Shown here: positions 34,784-44,201 of the stretch, piece after piece
Position numbering within the stretch: position 1 is the first letter of the stretch
Layout of the letters: every line of letters starts with the position of its first letter
Assembly (NCBI RefSeq): GCF_018389385.1
Contig: NZ_CP062698.1
Coordinates: 3,628,667-3,692,666 of the forward strand
DNA from: Anthocerotibacter panamensis C109
GTDB taxonomy: Bacteria > Cyanobacteriota > Cyanobacteriia > Gloeobacterales > Anthocerotibacteraceae
Length of the DNA: 64,000 nucleotides
Reading direction: 5' to 3'
Made by a program: the position numbers and the translations under genes
The notes under the pieces: model-generated
What the model was told of the DNA's origin: nothing
What the model saw: the letters and a program-made list of their open reading frames with translations, nothing else
Database searches by the model: none

Positions 34784-37651
34784 ATGTTCAACCTCCTTGG
34801 GAAAATTTTCGGAGATCCGCAAGAGCGCAAAGTCAGGCAGTATCAGCCTAAGGTTGCTGACATCAATGCCCTGGAAGAGGATATGCAGAAGCTCTCCGAC
34901 AGCGAACTGCGGGCGCTCACGGCAGAGTTTCAGCAGCGCATTGCCAATGGAGCCAGCCTCGACAGCATTTTGGCCGAAGCTTTCGCCGTCGTGCGCGAAG
35001 CCGCCCGTCGCGTCTTGGGCCTCAAACACTACGATGTACAGCTCATTGGGGGCATGGTCCTCCACAGCGGTCAGATTGCCGAGATGAAGACGGGTGAAGG
35101 TAAAACCCTGGTCTCCACCCTGCCTGCTTACCTCAACGCCCTCTCAGGCAAGGGGGTCCACGTCGTCACCGTCAACGATTACCTGGCCCGCCGCGACTCG
35201 GAGTGGATGGGGCAAGTCCACCGCTTCTTGGGCCTCAGTGTGGGTCTGATCCAGAACAATATGGACCCCGGCGAACGCCGCCGCAACTACGCTTGCGATA
35301 TCACCTACGCCACAAACAGCGAACTGGGCTTTGACTATTTGCGCGACAATATGGCGTCCTCCATGGAAGAAGTCGTCCAACGGCCCTTCAATTACGCCGT
35401 CATCGATGAAGTGGACTCGATCCTCATCGACGAAGCGCGGACGCCTTTGATTATTTCCGGGATGGTCGCTAAGCCCGCCGAGAAATATAATCGGGCCACC
35501 GCTGTCGCGGCCCAACTCAAGAAAGGCGAACACTACGAAGTCGCGGAAAAAGAGCGTAACGTCCTGCTCACCGATGAAGGTTTTGAGGCTGCCGAACAGC
35601 TTCTAGATGTGCGCGACCTGTTTGACCCGGCGGACCCTTGGGCGCACTTTGTCTTTAATGCAGTCAAGGCCAAAGAACTCTTCCTCAAAGACGTCAGCTA
35701 TATCGTGCGCAGCGGCGAAGTGGTCATCGTCGATGAATTCACCGGACGGATCATGCCGGGACGACGCTGGTCCGACGGGTTGCATCAGGCGATTGAGTCC
35801 AAAGAAGGGGTCAAAATCGAGAACGAAACCCAGACGCTGGCGACGATTACCTATCAAAATTTCTTCCTGCTCTACCCCAAACTCTCTGGGATGACCGGGA
35901 CGGCGCTCACGGAAGAGGCGGAGTTTGGCAAGATCTACAACCTGGAAGTCACGCCGATCCCGACCAACCGTAAGGTGATCCGCTCGGACTGGCCCGATCA
36001 AGTCTATAAGAGCGAGAAAGCCAAGTGGGTCGCCGTCGCTAAAGAGATTCAAGAACTCTACGGTAAAGGCCGCCCGGTCCTAGTCGGTACGACTTCAGTA
36101 GAGAAGTCCGAGGTGCTTTCTGGCATCCTGCGCGAGTATGCTGTTCCCCACAATTTGCTCAACGCCAAGCCCGAGAATGTGGAACGTGAATCGGAGATCG
36201 TCGCTCAGGCAGGCCGTCGGGCGACCGTGACCATCTCCACCAACATGGCTGGACGCGGAACCGACATCCTGCTCGGGGGGAACGCCGAATATATGGCCCG
36301 CCTCGCGCTCAAGGCCGAACTCGTCCCTCCCCTCCAGGAGGAACCAGAGACGCAAGCCGAGAGCCCCCTCGCCCTCTTGCAAGGAGCCGGACGCAGGCGT
36401 CCCCAAGCCCGTGGCTTTGCAACTGCTAAGAAGCCCAGCCCGGTAACCAGCAGCCTCTTCCCCTGTGAACTCTCGTCCACCACCCTCCAGACGATCCAGG
36501 ACGCGGTGGATCTGGCGGTGCAAACCTACGGCCCGCACAGTCTACCCCCGCTACAAATTGAGGACATGCTCGCGATTGCCTCAGAGCGAGCTCCGGTCGA
36601 AGACCCCGTGGTCCTGAAGTTGCGGTCAGCCTTTAAGCAGATCTACGACGAGTTCCGTGCCTATACTGACCGGGAGCACGATGAAGTCGTGGCTCTGGGC
36701 GGGCTCCATGTCATCGGCACCGAACGCCACGAGTCCCGACGCATCGACAACCAGTTGCGGGGTCGAGCAGGCCGTCAAGGGGACCCTGGTTCCACGCGCT
36801 TTTTTCTATCCCTAGAGGACAATCTGCTCAGGATCTTTGGCGGGGACCGCGTGGCTGGGTTGATGGATGCCTTCCGGGTGGAAGAGGATATGCCCATCGA
36901 ATCCGGTATGTTGACCAAGGCGCTAGAGAATGCCCAGCGCAAAGTGGAAGTTTTCTACTACGACCAGCGCAAGCAGGTCTTCGAGTACGACGAAGTTTTA
37001 AATATTCAGCGCAAGGCCATCTACACCCAGCGCCGTAAAGTCTTGGAGGGCGAGGGTCTCACCGAACTGGTCCAAGAATACATTGACCAGACTGTTGGTG
37101 AGCTGGTCCTCTCGCAGATCAACCCCGATGTTCCGCCTGAAGAATGGGACCTGACCGGGCTGATCGGCCTCTTGCAGCAATTGATCCCACTCCTGTCGGA
37201 CCTCACCCCGGCACAGTTGCAAGACTTCTCGCTGTCTGAGTTGCAGACTGAACTCAAGACCCAGGCACGCCTTGCCTTCGAGAGTAAGAGCGAATTTATC
37301 AACACCATCCAACCGGACTTGATGGAGCAGGCAGAGCGCTTTTTCTTCCTCCAAAACATGGATAACCTCTGGCGGGAACACCTCCAACAAATGGAAGCCC
37401 TACGTGAGGCCATCGGGCTTCGGGGCTACGGTCAAAAAGACCCCCTCGTCGAGTATAAGAATGAGGGCTATCAAATGTTCCTGGAGATGCTCGACCAGAT
37501 TCGCCGCAACGTGGTCACCGCCCTCTACAATTTCCAACCGACCTACAACCCGCCACCCACCAGTATGGATGTGCTGGAAGCGGAGTTTGGAGACTTCAGT
37601 ATTGATGAGGACGACGAGGACGACGATGAAGATGGGGGCATCCTGGTCTAG
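34784..37651 (+). CDS. secA: preprotein translocase ATPase SecA
   Basis: A 955-residue SecA, the ATPase that drives export through SecYEG. The DEAD motor carries [19 protein letters not shown] (Walker A, about 99-117), [21 protein letters not shown], and the [19 protein letters not shown] strand (about 208-226), with [15 protein letters not shown] and [18 protein letters not shown] in NBD2. A variable insert of about 80 residues rich in Pro/Ala lies between NBD2 parts ([17 protein letters not shown]), as in cyanobacterial SecA. The C-terminus ends in [10 protein letters not shown] without the Cys-rich zinc site, so SecB binding is unlikely. The 291-base gap before it holds only weak hairpins, CTCAAA/TTTGAG at 34545-34561 among them. 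Confidence 0.97.
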   Translation: MFNLLGKIFGDPQERKVRQYQPKVADINALEEDMQKLSDSELRALTAEFQQRIANGASLDSILAEAFAVVREAARRVLGLKHYDVQLIGGMVLHSGQIAEMKTGEGKTLVSTLPAYLNALSGKGVHVVTVNDYLARRDSEWMGQVHRFLGLSVGLIQNNMDPGERRRNYACDITYATNSELGFDYLRDNMASSMEEVVQRPFNYAVIDEVDSILIDEARTPLIISGMVAKPAEKYNRATAVAAQLKKGEHYEVAEKERNVLLTDEGFEAAEQLLDVRDLFDPADPWAHFVFNAVKAKELFLKDVSYIVRSGEVVIVDEFTGRIMPGRRWSDGLHQAIESKEGVKIENETQTLATITYQNFFLLYPKLSGMTGTALTEEAEFGKIYNLEVTPIPTNRKVIRSDWPDQVYKSEKAKWVAVAKEIQELYGKGRPVLVGTTSVEKSEVLSGILREYAVPHNLLNAKPENVERESEIVAQAGRRATVTISTNMAGRGTDILLGGNAEYMARLALKAELVPPLQEEPETQAESPLALLQGAGRRRPQARGFATAKKPSPVTSSLFPCELSSTTLQTIQDAVDLAVQTYGPHSLPPLQIEDMLAIASERAPVEDPVVLKLRSAFKQIYDEFRAYTDREHDEVVALGGLHVIGTERHESRRIDNQLRGRAGRQGDPGSTRFFLSLEDNLLRIFGGDRVAGLMDAFRVEEDMPIESGMLTKALENAQRKVEVFYYDQRKQVFEYDEVLNIQRKAIYTQRRKVLEGEGLTELVQEYIDQTVGELVLSQINPDVPPEEWDLTGLIGLLQQLIPLLSDLTPAQLQDFSLSELQTELKTQARLAFESKSEFINTIQPDLMEQAERFFFLQNMDNLWREHLQQMEALREAIGLRGYGQKDPLVEYKNEGYQMFLEMLDQIRRNVVTALYNFQPTYNPPPTSMDVLEAEFGDFSIDEDDEDDDEDGGILV

Positions 37652-37672
37652 GACTTCGGCTGAAGAACAATG

Positions 37673-37889
37673 TTACTGTGGGCGGACAATACGCACCAGT
37701 ACATTGAGATTGGAGATGGTCAGGTAGGCGCTCCGCTGTACTGATAGCGATGTCTTGGGTGTCAGCAACCGGCTGTCCTGTAAGGTCACAGGTAAAAGTA
37801 TCCATGGTCGCTGGAATAACCACGACCGCATCCACTCCCACCGTGGCAACCGCCCGTGCTAGATGCTCCGCTGCCCGGTCTAGGTCTGT
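37673..37889 (-). pseudogene. frameshifted 3' remnant of an unidentified gene
   Basis: On the minus strand, a frame reading LARAVATVGVDAVVVIPATM and then TCDLTGQPVADTQDIAIS runs into unlikely sequence, while the neighbouring frame continues VQRSAYLTISNLNVLVRIV and stops in RPQ. One missing or extra base near 37735 would join them. Upstream the frame is closed by TGA just before 37889, so the 5' part is gone. I do not recognise the family. The remainder of the 37652-38171 gap holds the sigA terminator and nothing else I can name. Confidence 0.5.
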
Positions 37890-38120
37890 TCAGGGTTTCG
37901 CTGGACAATATAGTGAACTCACATCAGTTGTGAAAGCCCCCCTGCTCCAATGCTGGGGAGCGAAACTCCAAAGCTCTTGTCTTACTACCTTTTCCCCAGA
38001 AGTGGGGGTTGAGGGCGGTTTTACAAATCACTTGGGTTGACTATATCTGTAGGATGAATCTCCTAAGTGCACAGCATTAATAAAAAGGGGCACCAAACTG
38101 GCGCGGTCTCAAATTTCTCT

Positions 38121-38149
38121 AAAAAAAACCCGTATCGTCTAGATACGGG
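38121..38149 (-). terminator. intrinsic terminator of sigA
   Basis: On the minus strand, CCCGTATC and GATACGGG form a perfect 8-bp stem around TAGAC, followed by eight T. It begins 23 bases after the sigA stop, a textbook rho-independent terminator. Confidence 0.92.
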
Positions 38150-38171
38150 GGGCTTTCTGCATTGAACCGAT

Positions 38172-39287
38172 TTAGCGAATGTACTCTTTGAGGACCGAGT
38201 TGCGGTTGGGGTGGCGCAGTTTGCGCAGGGCCTTAGCCTCGATCTGGCGGATGCGCTCACGGGTGACGTTAAAAATTTGGCCGATCTCTTCCAGGGTCTT
38301 CATCCGGCCATCGTCCAGACCATAGCGCAGGCGCAACACATCCCGTTCGCGGGGGTTGAGCGTGTTGAGCACAGATTCGAGGTCTTCGCGCAACAGGTTC
38401 TTGGCGACCCGGTCTTCGGGCATCTCGCCCTCGGCTTCGATAAAGTCGCCCAGCCGAGAATCTTCTTCTTTCCCGATGGGTGTCTCTAGGCTGATGGGCA
38501 ACTGAGCCGACTTGGCGATGAAACGCAGTTTCTCAATCGTCATCTCCATACGGTCCGCGATCTCTTCTTCGGTCGGTTTACGGCCTAGCTCTTGGGAGAG
38601 GAGTTTGGTTGTCTTCTTAATCCGGGAGATCGTTTCGTAGAGATGCACCGGCAGGCGGATCGTCCGCGATTGGTCGGCAATGGCGCGGGTGATGGCCTGA
38701 CGGATCCACCACGTTGCATAGGTTGAGAATTTGTAACCCTTTTCGTGGTCAAATTTCTCGGCGGCGCGAATGAGCCCTAAGGAGCCCTCCTGGATCAAGT
38801 CCTGGAAGGAAAGCCCTCGGTTCATATACTTCTTGGCGATAGAGACTACCAGACGCAGGTTGGAGTGGACCATCTTGTCCTTGGCGCGGCGGCCTTTGGC
38901 TAGACGGATCTCAAAGCGTTGGAGTTTGTCCCCAGCGGCAATGGCCCATTCATAGTCGGTGGGGACGTGGTTGAGCCGGAGTTGGAGTCCTTCGCGCAGG
39001 CGCTCCAAAGCCAAGAGGTCGGCAATTTGGCGGGCGAGTTCAATTTCTTCATCCGCCCGCAGGAGGCGGATACGGCCAATTTCCTGGAGGTAGACCCGGA
39101 TTGAGTCCTCGGTGTAGTGCGCACGCTGGGCACGCACCCGTTTGCGTTGGGGACGTACAAGACTGCTGGCATCTCCTTCGCTCACTTCGCCAGGGTCATC
39201 GGCGGGTAAGAAATCCAGGTCGGCAGCTTCCGCATCGTACACAACATCAGCTTTAATGACTTCGAGCACAGTCTCCACCTTCGTCAT
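38172..39287 (-). CDS. sigA: primary (group 1) sigma factor
   Basis: A 371-residue sigma-70 factor. It shows region 1.2 ([21 protein letters not shown]), region 2 ([20 protein letters not shown] and [18 protein letters not shown]), region 3 ([18 protein letters not shown]) and region 4 ([20 protein letters not shown]) in order. An acidic N-terminus (about residues 1-45) replaces the large region 1.1 of E. coli, as is usual for cyanobacterial SigA. A strong intrinsic terminator follows. The leader upstream is about 240 bases or more; TATACT near 39530 on the minus strand is a possible -10 site. Confidence 0.96.
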   Translation of the reverse strand: MTKVETVLEVIKADVVYDAEAADLDFLPADDPGEVSEGDASSLVRPQRKRVRAQRAHYTEDSIRVYLQEIGRIRLLRADEEIELARQIADLLALERLREGLQLRLNHVPTDYEWAIAAGDKLQRFEIRLAKGRRAKDKMVHSNLRLVVSIAKKYMNRGLSFQDLIQEGSLGLIRAAEKFDHEKGYKFSTYATWWIRQAITRAIADQSRTIRLPVHLYETISRIKKTTKLLSQELGRKPTEEEIADRMEMTIEKLRFIAKSAQLPISLETPIGKEEDSRLGDFIEAEGEMPEDRVAKNLLREDLESVLNTLNPRERDVLRLRYGLDDGRMKTLEEIGQIFNVTRERIRQIEAKALRKLRHPNRNSVLKEYIR

Positions 39288-39640
39288 AAGGCACTCCTCA
39301 CGGGGTCATCGGGCCATGAACGCCATCTTATGCCCTGACCTTAATCAATGCACAGGTCAGGCTCACCAAAATTTCATTCCCCATTTCAGACCAGTCCTCC
39401 GCTCGGAGGGTGGGTTGGGCCGTAGAGGCAGGGGTTGAGGGACTGGGGTAACGGCAGACAGACGGCATAGACCTTTTGATTGTAGCCGGTGTTTTTGATG
39501 GCACAGGGAAAGGACCCAAGGTCCCGCTTTAGTATAGGAGATTACGTTCTAACTGTGGGGTGGAATTCAAAAAAATAATGCAAAACACCTAAACAAGCGA
39601 CAGCCTACACTATTAGATAGCCCTTCGAGCCTCGGTCCCG
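39288..39640. other. non-coding gap between sigA and the next gene
   Basis: This 353-base stretch is the divergent leader of sigA and the glycine-zipper membrane protein. On the minus strand there is a stop-free stretch of about 48 codons with three Cys (about 39390-39540), but it has no start codon and no homology I can see. A TATACT-like -10 candidate for sigA is near 39530. No RNA gene was recognised. Confidence 0.6.
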
Positions 39641-40195
39641 ATGCAACAGACCAACCCGCGCGAACGCTACCTTCTTGTCTGTGTCCTACCCGATGAGCCC
39701 CAGGTGCTCCGGGCTTACCGCTACCTCCAGCAAGGCGGCCTCTCGCCTGAAAGTATTGCCATCGTTGGGCGCGGCTACCGCGACTGTGACGCTGTCGGCT
39801 TTGCTCAGCCCATTGTCGTCAGCCGCAATCGAGCTTTCCAGACGGCAGCTTTTACCGCCGTAGTGGGGGCGGGGATGGGCGTAGCCTTTTTGGTAGCGAC
39901 CGGCATCCAAGTTTTTCCGGGCAATCTGGTAGCTAATGTCCTCTTAGCGGTCACCACCGCCGGACTCTCTGGAGCCTTAGGAGGATTCCTGGTCGGCGGC
40001 GGCGTGGGCTTGGTCTCCGAGAGCGGGGAGTCGATAGCTTATCGCAACAAAGTAGAGCGCGGGAAGTATTTGCTGTTGGTCGAGGGTGGGGAAGCTCTAG
40101 TGGAACAAGCTACCCGCCTGCTGCGAGACGCCCCTTGCGAATCCACCCAACGCTACTATTTTAGGCCCCCTCAAGGGCGCGATACGATAAGCTAG
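39641..40195 (+). CDS. membrane protein with a general-stress (Gsp17M-like) domain
   Basis: A 184-residue protein. The N-terminus (RYLLVCVLPDEPQVLRAYRYL) resembles the small stress domain that opens Gsp17M-like proteins, and the C-terminal part repeats that fold (KYLLLVEGGEALVEQATRLL). Between them lies a glycine-rich membrane hairpin (AAFTAVVGAGMGVAFLVATG, GLSGALGGFLVGGGVGLV). Function is unknown; similar proteins are common in cyanobacteria. The ATG 41 bases upstream of the next transcription unit suggests its own expression. Confidence 0.7.
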   Translation: MQQTNPRERYLLVCVLPDEPQVLRAYRYLQQGGLSPESIAIVGRGYRDCDAVGFAQPIVVSRNRAFQTAAFTAVVGAGMGVAFLVATGIQVFPGNLVANVLLAVTTAGLSGALGGFLVGGGVGLVSESGESIAYRNKVERGKYLLLVEGGEALVEQATRLLRDAPCESTQRYYFRPPQGRDTIS

Positions 40196-40236
40196 AACAG
40201 GGCCAAAAGGCCCTGGCAACGCACACGAGTCCGTCT

Positions 40237-40542
40237 ATGTCTCAATTTGCTACGCTTGTTGGCCCTATGGTCTTGGTCTCCCTCGATGCCATCGACCCCA
40301 ACCGCCGGAAAAAAGGCGGCCCTTTCCAGCTCAAAGTCTGGAATCAGCGTACCGGAACGGTCCTGGAAACCTTTGGTCGCTATACGCCTCCCAAAAAAGA
40401 TGCCAAAGAGGGCGAAGCACTTCTGGGCACCTGGGACGACCGGGAAAAAGTCTTGGAGCGCCTCAACAGTGCCTTGGGCCGCTATGAATCGGTCGGGCTC
40501 TCTACGTCCGTCAAACAACTGCTCCCTGAGGCGAAGGGTTAG
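40237..40542 (+). CDS. small conserved protein upstream of hfq, unknown function
   Basis: A 101-residue basic protein reading SLDAIDPNRRKKGGPFQLKV, then GTVLETFGRYTPPKKDAKEG and DREKVLERLNSALGRYESVG. I do not recognise the family with certainty. It ends 2 bases before the hfq start, so it is probably translated from the same mRNA. The frame in the +1 register is open too, but its composition is implausible. Confidence 0.65.
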   Translation: MSQFATLVGPMVLVSLDAIDPNRRKKGGPFQLKVWNQRTGTVLETFGRYTPPKKDAKEGEALLGTWDDREKVLERLNSALGRYESVGLSTSVKQLLPEAKG

Positions 40543-40544
40543 CC

Positions 40545-40757
40545 GTGTCCCTAGATACGACGATCCCCAGTACCCGAGCGTTCCAACGGTTGATTGCCGA
40601 GGCGCAAGCAGTGCAGATAAAACTAGTCACAGGGGATGTTTTTGCAGGCAAAATTCTCTGGCAAGACCCGGAATGCATCTGTCTCCATGCTGAGACTGGG
40701 GAGAAAGTCTTCCTGTGGCGTAGCGCGGTCGCCTTTATCCGACCGCACGACTCCTGA
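40545..40757 (+). CDS. hfq: cyanobacterial-type RNA chaperone Hfq
   Basis: A 70-residue Hfq of the short divergent cyanobacterial type. The Sm1 fold is visible as AVQIKLVTGDVFAGKILWQD and the Sm2 region as EKVFLWRSAVAFIRPHD, where the usual KHA is replaced by the cyanobacterial form. In studied cyanobacteria, Hfq binds the pilus ATPase PilB and influences motility instead of pairing small RNAs. The start is GTG 40545. It sits between two coupled genes, followed by the SIMPL protein after 9 bases. Confidence 0.88.
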   Translation: MSLDTTIPSTRAFQRLIAEAQAVQIKLVTGDVFAGKILWQDPECICLHAETGEKVFLWRSAVAFIRPHDS

Positions 40758-40766
40758 GGTTTAGCT

Positions 40767-41453
40767 ATGTCGCGCCGTTGGCCTGCGCTGGTACTCTTGG
40801 CTGGTCTGCTGCTTCCCGCAGTCTGGGCTGATGGGGAACGCAGCCGTACCTTGACCGTCACCGGCCAGGGTGAAGTAGCGGTCCCGGTCACCGAAGCACT
40901 CCTCAGCCTCGGGGTCCGTGAAGAAGGTGCTACCGCCCAGGCGGCGCAGGGACAGTTGACCCAAAAAGTTAACCGGCTCGTCAAAACGCTTACCCAGGCT
41001 AAGGTTCAAGACCTCCAGACCACTCGGGTCGATCTGTCTCCCTCCTACGACAAGGAAGGCCGTACCGTCGTAGGTTTTATCGCAAGCAATCAAGTCCGGT
41101 TCAAGGTGCCCGTGGCGCAAGCGGGGACTTTGCTGGATCAGAGTGTGGCGACAGGAGCCAACGCCGTGGATCAGGTTTCCTTCGATATCTCGGATCAAGC
41201 TCGGGAGGCAGCCCGCGCAGAAGCCTTAAAGCAGGCGGTAGCCGATGCTCGCCGTCAGGCTCAAGTCGTCCTTTCCACGCTAGACTTGACGCTCAAGGAA
41301 ATTCGCTCTATCCAAATTAATAGTGCCATTGACCGCCCTCCGGTCCCCCAATACCGGGCTTTTGGCAAGGAAGCGCTCGCCAATACCCCCATCGATCTTC
41401 AGGGCGGCAAAACAATGGTGCAGGCACAGGTGACCCTAGAAGTAGGCTACTGA
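40767..41453 (+). CDS. periplasmic SIMPL-domain (DUF541) protein
   Basis: A 228-residue exported protein with signal peptide PALVLLAGLLLPAVWA and the SIMPL fold: RTLTVTGQGEVAVPVTEALL at the start, then TTRVDLSPSYDKEGRTVVGF and DQVSFDISDQAREAARAEAL, ending AQVTLEV. The family forms ring-like or channel-like oligomers in the periplasm, with unclear roles in stress. It ends the hfq cluster and is only 9 bases after it. The small gap after it contains no terminator I can see. Confidence 0.88.
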   Translation: MSRRWPALVLLAGLLLPAVWADGERSRTLTVTGQGEVAVPVTEALLSLGVREEGATAQAAQGQLTQKVNRLVKTLTQAKVQDLQTTRVDLSPSYDKEGRTVVGFIASNQVRFKVPVAQAGTLLDQSVATGANAVDQVSFDISDQAREAARAEALKQAVADARRQAQVVLSTLDLTLKEIRSIQINSAIDRPPVPQYRAFGKEALANTPIDLQGGKTMVQAQVTLEVGY

Positions 41454-41518
41454 AGCAGCGTTCACTAGCGCGTGCTTGCTCCCCGCATGGTTTTTACGTT
41501 GGGGCAACAGGCGCTACG

Positions 41519-41809
41519 CTATTCCTCAGGGACGCCGGTACAACGGTCCTCCTGCAAGGCCCGGAGCACCCGCGCTAGATAGTCCGCCCGCCACCGTTCG
41601 CGCTCCTGCTCGACCTGAGCTGTGGGCACGTAGGACTCCATCTCTTCGCGCAGAATCATCTCCTTAGCTTCAGCCAACCGTTCTAGGGTATCTAAACGGT
41701 TGCGCAATACAGAGACCTCCCCCATTAAAGCCAGCACAATAGTCAGCAATTGATCCATCTGCTTAGAATCTAGATAAATCGGTCTGTTACTATCTGTAGA
41801 TCGTGACAT
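41519..41809 (-). CDS. small coiled-coil protein downstream of a methyltransferase
   Basis: A 96-residue protein with a predicted coiled coil (MGEVSVLRNRLDTLERLAEA) followed by charged helix KEMILREEMESYVPTAQVEQ and a C-terminal RWRADYLARVLRALQED. No known domain. It starts 14 bases after the methyltransferase stop on the same strand, so it is likely cotranscribed and may be an accessory protein. Confidence 0.65.
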   Translation of the reverse strand: MSRSTDSNRPIYLDSKQMDQLLTIVLALMGEVSVLRNRLDTLERLAEAKEMILREEMESYVPTAQVEQERERWRADYLARVLRALQEDRCTGVPEE

Positions 41810-41823
41810 CTAATCGCTCCAAC

Positions 41824-42978
41824 TTACGAATGAGCAGCCAGGACAAACCAAGTATGGCGTGCCTCAAAGCCTTGCCCACGAGACTGCAAGGATGGGTGAG
41901 CAGACTGAAGTTCAGCAGGAATAAAAGTCTCCATAATCTGCTCGCTTGGGAATCCAGCAGCAGCAGCAATCTCTTTTAGATCCAAGTCCCGCATCGCGCT
42001 CCAAAAGGGTTCATTATTATTAGCAGTCTCCCAGTCGTACAAGAAGGCACGGAAGGGGTCCATATGCCGAAAAAGATGCGCCTCCAGATGTACCATGCAG
42101 CCACCGGGAGTCAAAAGTCGCTTACACTCCTGCATGACCTTCCGAATAGCAAAAAGAGGCAGCTCATGGAGGAAAATATGAGAAACAATCAGGTCAAAAT
42201 AGCCCTCTTCAAAATTAGTCCGCTCGGCATTCTGCTGGGAAAAATGAACGCGCTTGCCCAGGGTTTCCGCTCGGGCATGCGCATAGCGCAACATAGCTGC
42301 CCCAATATCAATAGCATAGACTTCTGCCTCTGGATAGGCATCCACATAAGGTAGGGTACTGTGTCCCACCGAGCAGCCAAGATCTAAAATACGTCTGGGT
42401 TTCCAGGTAGGATAGGTCGGCTTTAGGTAGTTGTCAATCAGGGCCTTTCCTAATCCATCATTGAGGGGACCCATCTGTCCCTGAAAATAGAGGTAAACCC
42501 CCCGGTCATAAATCGCCCCCGCTGTTACATCATCTACCGCAAGATCACTGTGATATCCACCGGGCATACAGTGGATATCTACCGCAGTCTGATAGGCAGG
42601 GACCACAAAATTAGGACGAAGCGTCAAAGAACCTAGCCTTTGATCTACTTTTTTTGCTTGTGCTGCTAGCGCTGTCAATTGACGCTTTACACTCCCCTTA
42701 ACGGTTTCCCACATGGCTTCTTGTGTAGTTCGGCGCAGAGCACTCCACCAGCGATAATAACGATTGCTTTGCATCCAGGCTCGGACTTCATAGCGGTCTT
42801 TAGGGGGCCGTTGATATTCCTGCTCGAAGCTAGGTCGGATCTGTTGCTCATAAACCTGTCTCAAACCGGGAGCAATTTGATGCCCAATATAGGCTTCTAG
42901 ACTCATGATAAAGTTTTGGCGTGCCTCTTCATCATGGGTTGTCTTGGGTAGCATCCCATGTTTAAACTGCTGGTCCAT
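41824..42978 (-). CDS. class I SAM-dependent methyltransferase
   Basis: A 384-residue methyltransferase. The first 190 residues form a helical domain without a recognised family (QNFIMSLEAYIGHQIAPG). The Rossmann domain starts at RRILDLGCSVGHSTLPYVDA (motif I), with YAIDIGAAMLRYAHARAE, the FDLIVSHIFLHELP motif and LTPGGCMVHLE (post I-IV). Substrate unknown; the extended N-terminal domain resembles those on small-molecule or peptide methyltransferases of natural-product loci. An upstream palindrome lies 19 bases before the start. AT-richer than core genes. Confidence 0.85.
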   Translation of the reverse strand: MDQQFKHGMLPKTTHDEEARQNFIMSLEAYIGHQIAPGLRQVYEQQIRPSFEQEYQRPPKDRYEVRAWMQSNRYYRWWSALRRTTQEAMWETVKGSVKRQLTALAAQAKKVDQRLGSLTLRPNFVVPAYQTAVDIHCMPGGYHSDLAVDDVTAGAIYDRGVYLYFQGQMGPLNDGLGKALIDNYLKPTYPTWKPRRILDLGCSVGHSTLPYVDAYPEAEVYAIDIGAAMLRYAHARAETLGKRVHFSQQNAERTNFEEGYFDLIVSHIFLHELPLFAIRKVMQECKRLLTPGGCMVHLEAHLFRHMDPFRAFLYDWETANNNEPFWSAMRDLDLKEIAAAAGFPSEQIMETFIPAELQSAHPSLQSRGQGFEARHTWFVLAAHS

Positions 42979-42996
42979 AGATTTGCACGTTTGCTT

Positions 42997-43021
42997 TGTC
43001 CCACCTGTTTGGAGTGGGACA
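42997..43021. promoter_or_regulatory. palindrome upstream of the methyltransferase gene
   Basis: TGTCCCAC and GTGGGACA form a perfect 8-bp inverted repeat around 9 bases, 18 bases before the start codon at 42978. It could be an operator or an RNA hairpin masking the ribosome site. Confidence 0.4.
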
Positions 43022-43163
43022 GGACACCTTTATCTTAGCCATCGTGCCTACAAATGTACTAAGCCCCACGGTATAGTTAAAGCAGTGGCAGTCTTTGGGA
43101 TTACCTAGATAAGCTGCCTAAACATTAAGAGCACTGCGGGATAAATTTTGGTATATAAGTTGC

Positions 43164-43169
43164 TATAAT
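43164..43169 (+). promoter_or_regulatory. candidate -10 box of the following gene
   Basis: TATAAT in an AT-rich stretch, 23 bases before the start codon at 43193. The -35 element 16 bases upstream (TAAATT) is weak. Confidence 0.35.
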
Positions 43170-43192
43170 AACTCATGTAGCGGAGCAGTAAA

Positions 43193-43810
43193 ATGTCCTT
43201 TGAATACACAGTCTACACCCTACAAGTAGTCGGGAATCCTAATCGCGGTTATCAGATTCAATCCGACCATAAAACCGATCAAAAACTTGTAACTTCTAAA
43301 ATAACTTGCGGGGATCAAGATATTCTGGATTTGGTCTGGAGCTTTATTGCAGAACCAGGGATAAAAGACCTTCTGCCGCGCGGTATACAAGCTGTTAGCG
43401 CCCTACGCAAGCACCTAGTCGTGGAGCGCGATCCAGATTTCGGTGAGTTTTTATATATCAAAGACGGGCGGACGACGATGCCTGTGCTGAAGCTTGAAGA
43501 GCATATACAAACAGGACCCAAGGTCATTGCGCTCAATCTACCTACACTGACCCAAGGGGCAAAAAAAGTTGTTGCCGAAGCGACTATCCCTGAAATAGTA
43601 CCTGCTTCGGATGAAGAAATTGCGCGTAACCGAAGACTGCTTGAACTGATTGCAGCACTCCTTCAAAAGACCTCCCATTGGGCAGAGCACCCGCAAGTAG
43701 AGCAGTATAAAGTCGCTTCAGCTATGCTATCCTCTGCGCTCAAAGATGAGCATTTTGCAGAGACTTTAGCCGAAATCAATAGGTCCGGCACAGCAGAAGC
43801 TTCCTTGTGA
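43193..43810 (+). CDS. hypothetical protein, AT-rich, unknown function
   Basis: A 205-residue soluble protein with no family I recognise. It has a beta-rich first half (SFEYTVYTLQVVGNPNRGYQ and LYIKDGRTTMPVLKLEEHIQ) and a helical second half (RRLLELIAALLQKTSHWAEH). It is AT-richer than the flanking core genes and has its own candidate promoter, so it may be horizontally acquired. Start at ATG 43193; the ribosome site is GGAG-like. Confidence 0.6.
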   Translation: MSFEYTVYTLQVVGNPNRGYQIQSDHKTDQKLVTSKITCGDQDILDLVWSFIAEPGIKDLLPRGIQAVSALRKHLVVERDPDFGEFLYIKDGRTTMPVLKLEEHIQTGPKVIALNLPTLTQGAKKVVAEATIPEIVPASDEEIARNRRLLELIAALLQKTSHWAEHPQVEQYKVASAMLSSALKDEHFAETLAEINRSGTAEASL

Positions 43811-43838
43811 CTTTTAACCGGAGGCGAGTCGGCTAAAG

Positions 43839-44168
43839 CTACCCCCTTTTGACGCGATACCCCAGCTTATTTAAGAACAGGGCGAGGCGCTCCCGATGCT
43901 CCCCCTGCACTTCAATCGTCTGCTCCTGAGCCGTTCCCCCGGCTCCACAGTGGGCTTTGAGCTGTTGGGCCAGCCGTTGGAGTTGCGAGGCGGTATGGAC
44001 AAACCCGGTGAGGATGGTCACCGTCTTGCCGCCCCGACCTTTGCGCTCTACGGTGAGCCGAATGGTCTGCTCTGTCGGCGGGAGGGCTATAGTCCGTACG
44101 CAAACGCAGTCTGCCTGCCCACAGTCCGGGCAGCGGGGGCCAAATTCCTGATAGATCAAGCTAGGCAC
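43839..44168 (-). CDS. SUI1/YciH-like translation initiation factor
   Basis: A 109-residue protein with the SUI1 fold: QTIRLTVERKGRGGKTVTIL (about 32-51), LQRLAQQLKAHCGAGGTAQE and the end LALFLNKLGYRVKRG. It also carries a CxxCxxxxCxC segment (RCPDCGQADCVCV), a likely zinc site near the N-terminus. Bacterial YciH resembles eIF1 and affects translation start fidelity or stress-specific translation. The DUF3179 gene lies upstream on the same strand. Confidence 0.85.
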   Translation of the reverse strand: MPSLIYQEFGPRCPDCGQADCVCVRTIALPPTEQTIRLTVERKGRGGKTVTILTGFVHTASQLQRLAQQLKAHCGAGGTAQEQTIEVQGEHRERLALFLNKLGYRVKRG

Positions 44169-44201
44169 CTGCAGTCCTTCCCGCCCGACCCCGACAGTAT
44201 A

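Noticed and set aside
39390-39560. Minus-strand stretch of about 48 stop-free codons with three Cys before sigA
   Set aside because: No start codon, no ribosome site and no recognisable homology; kept only as a comment on the gap.
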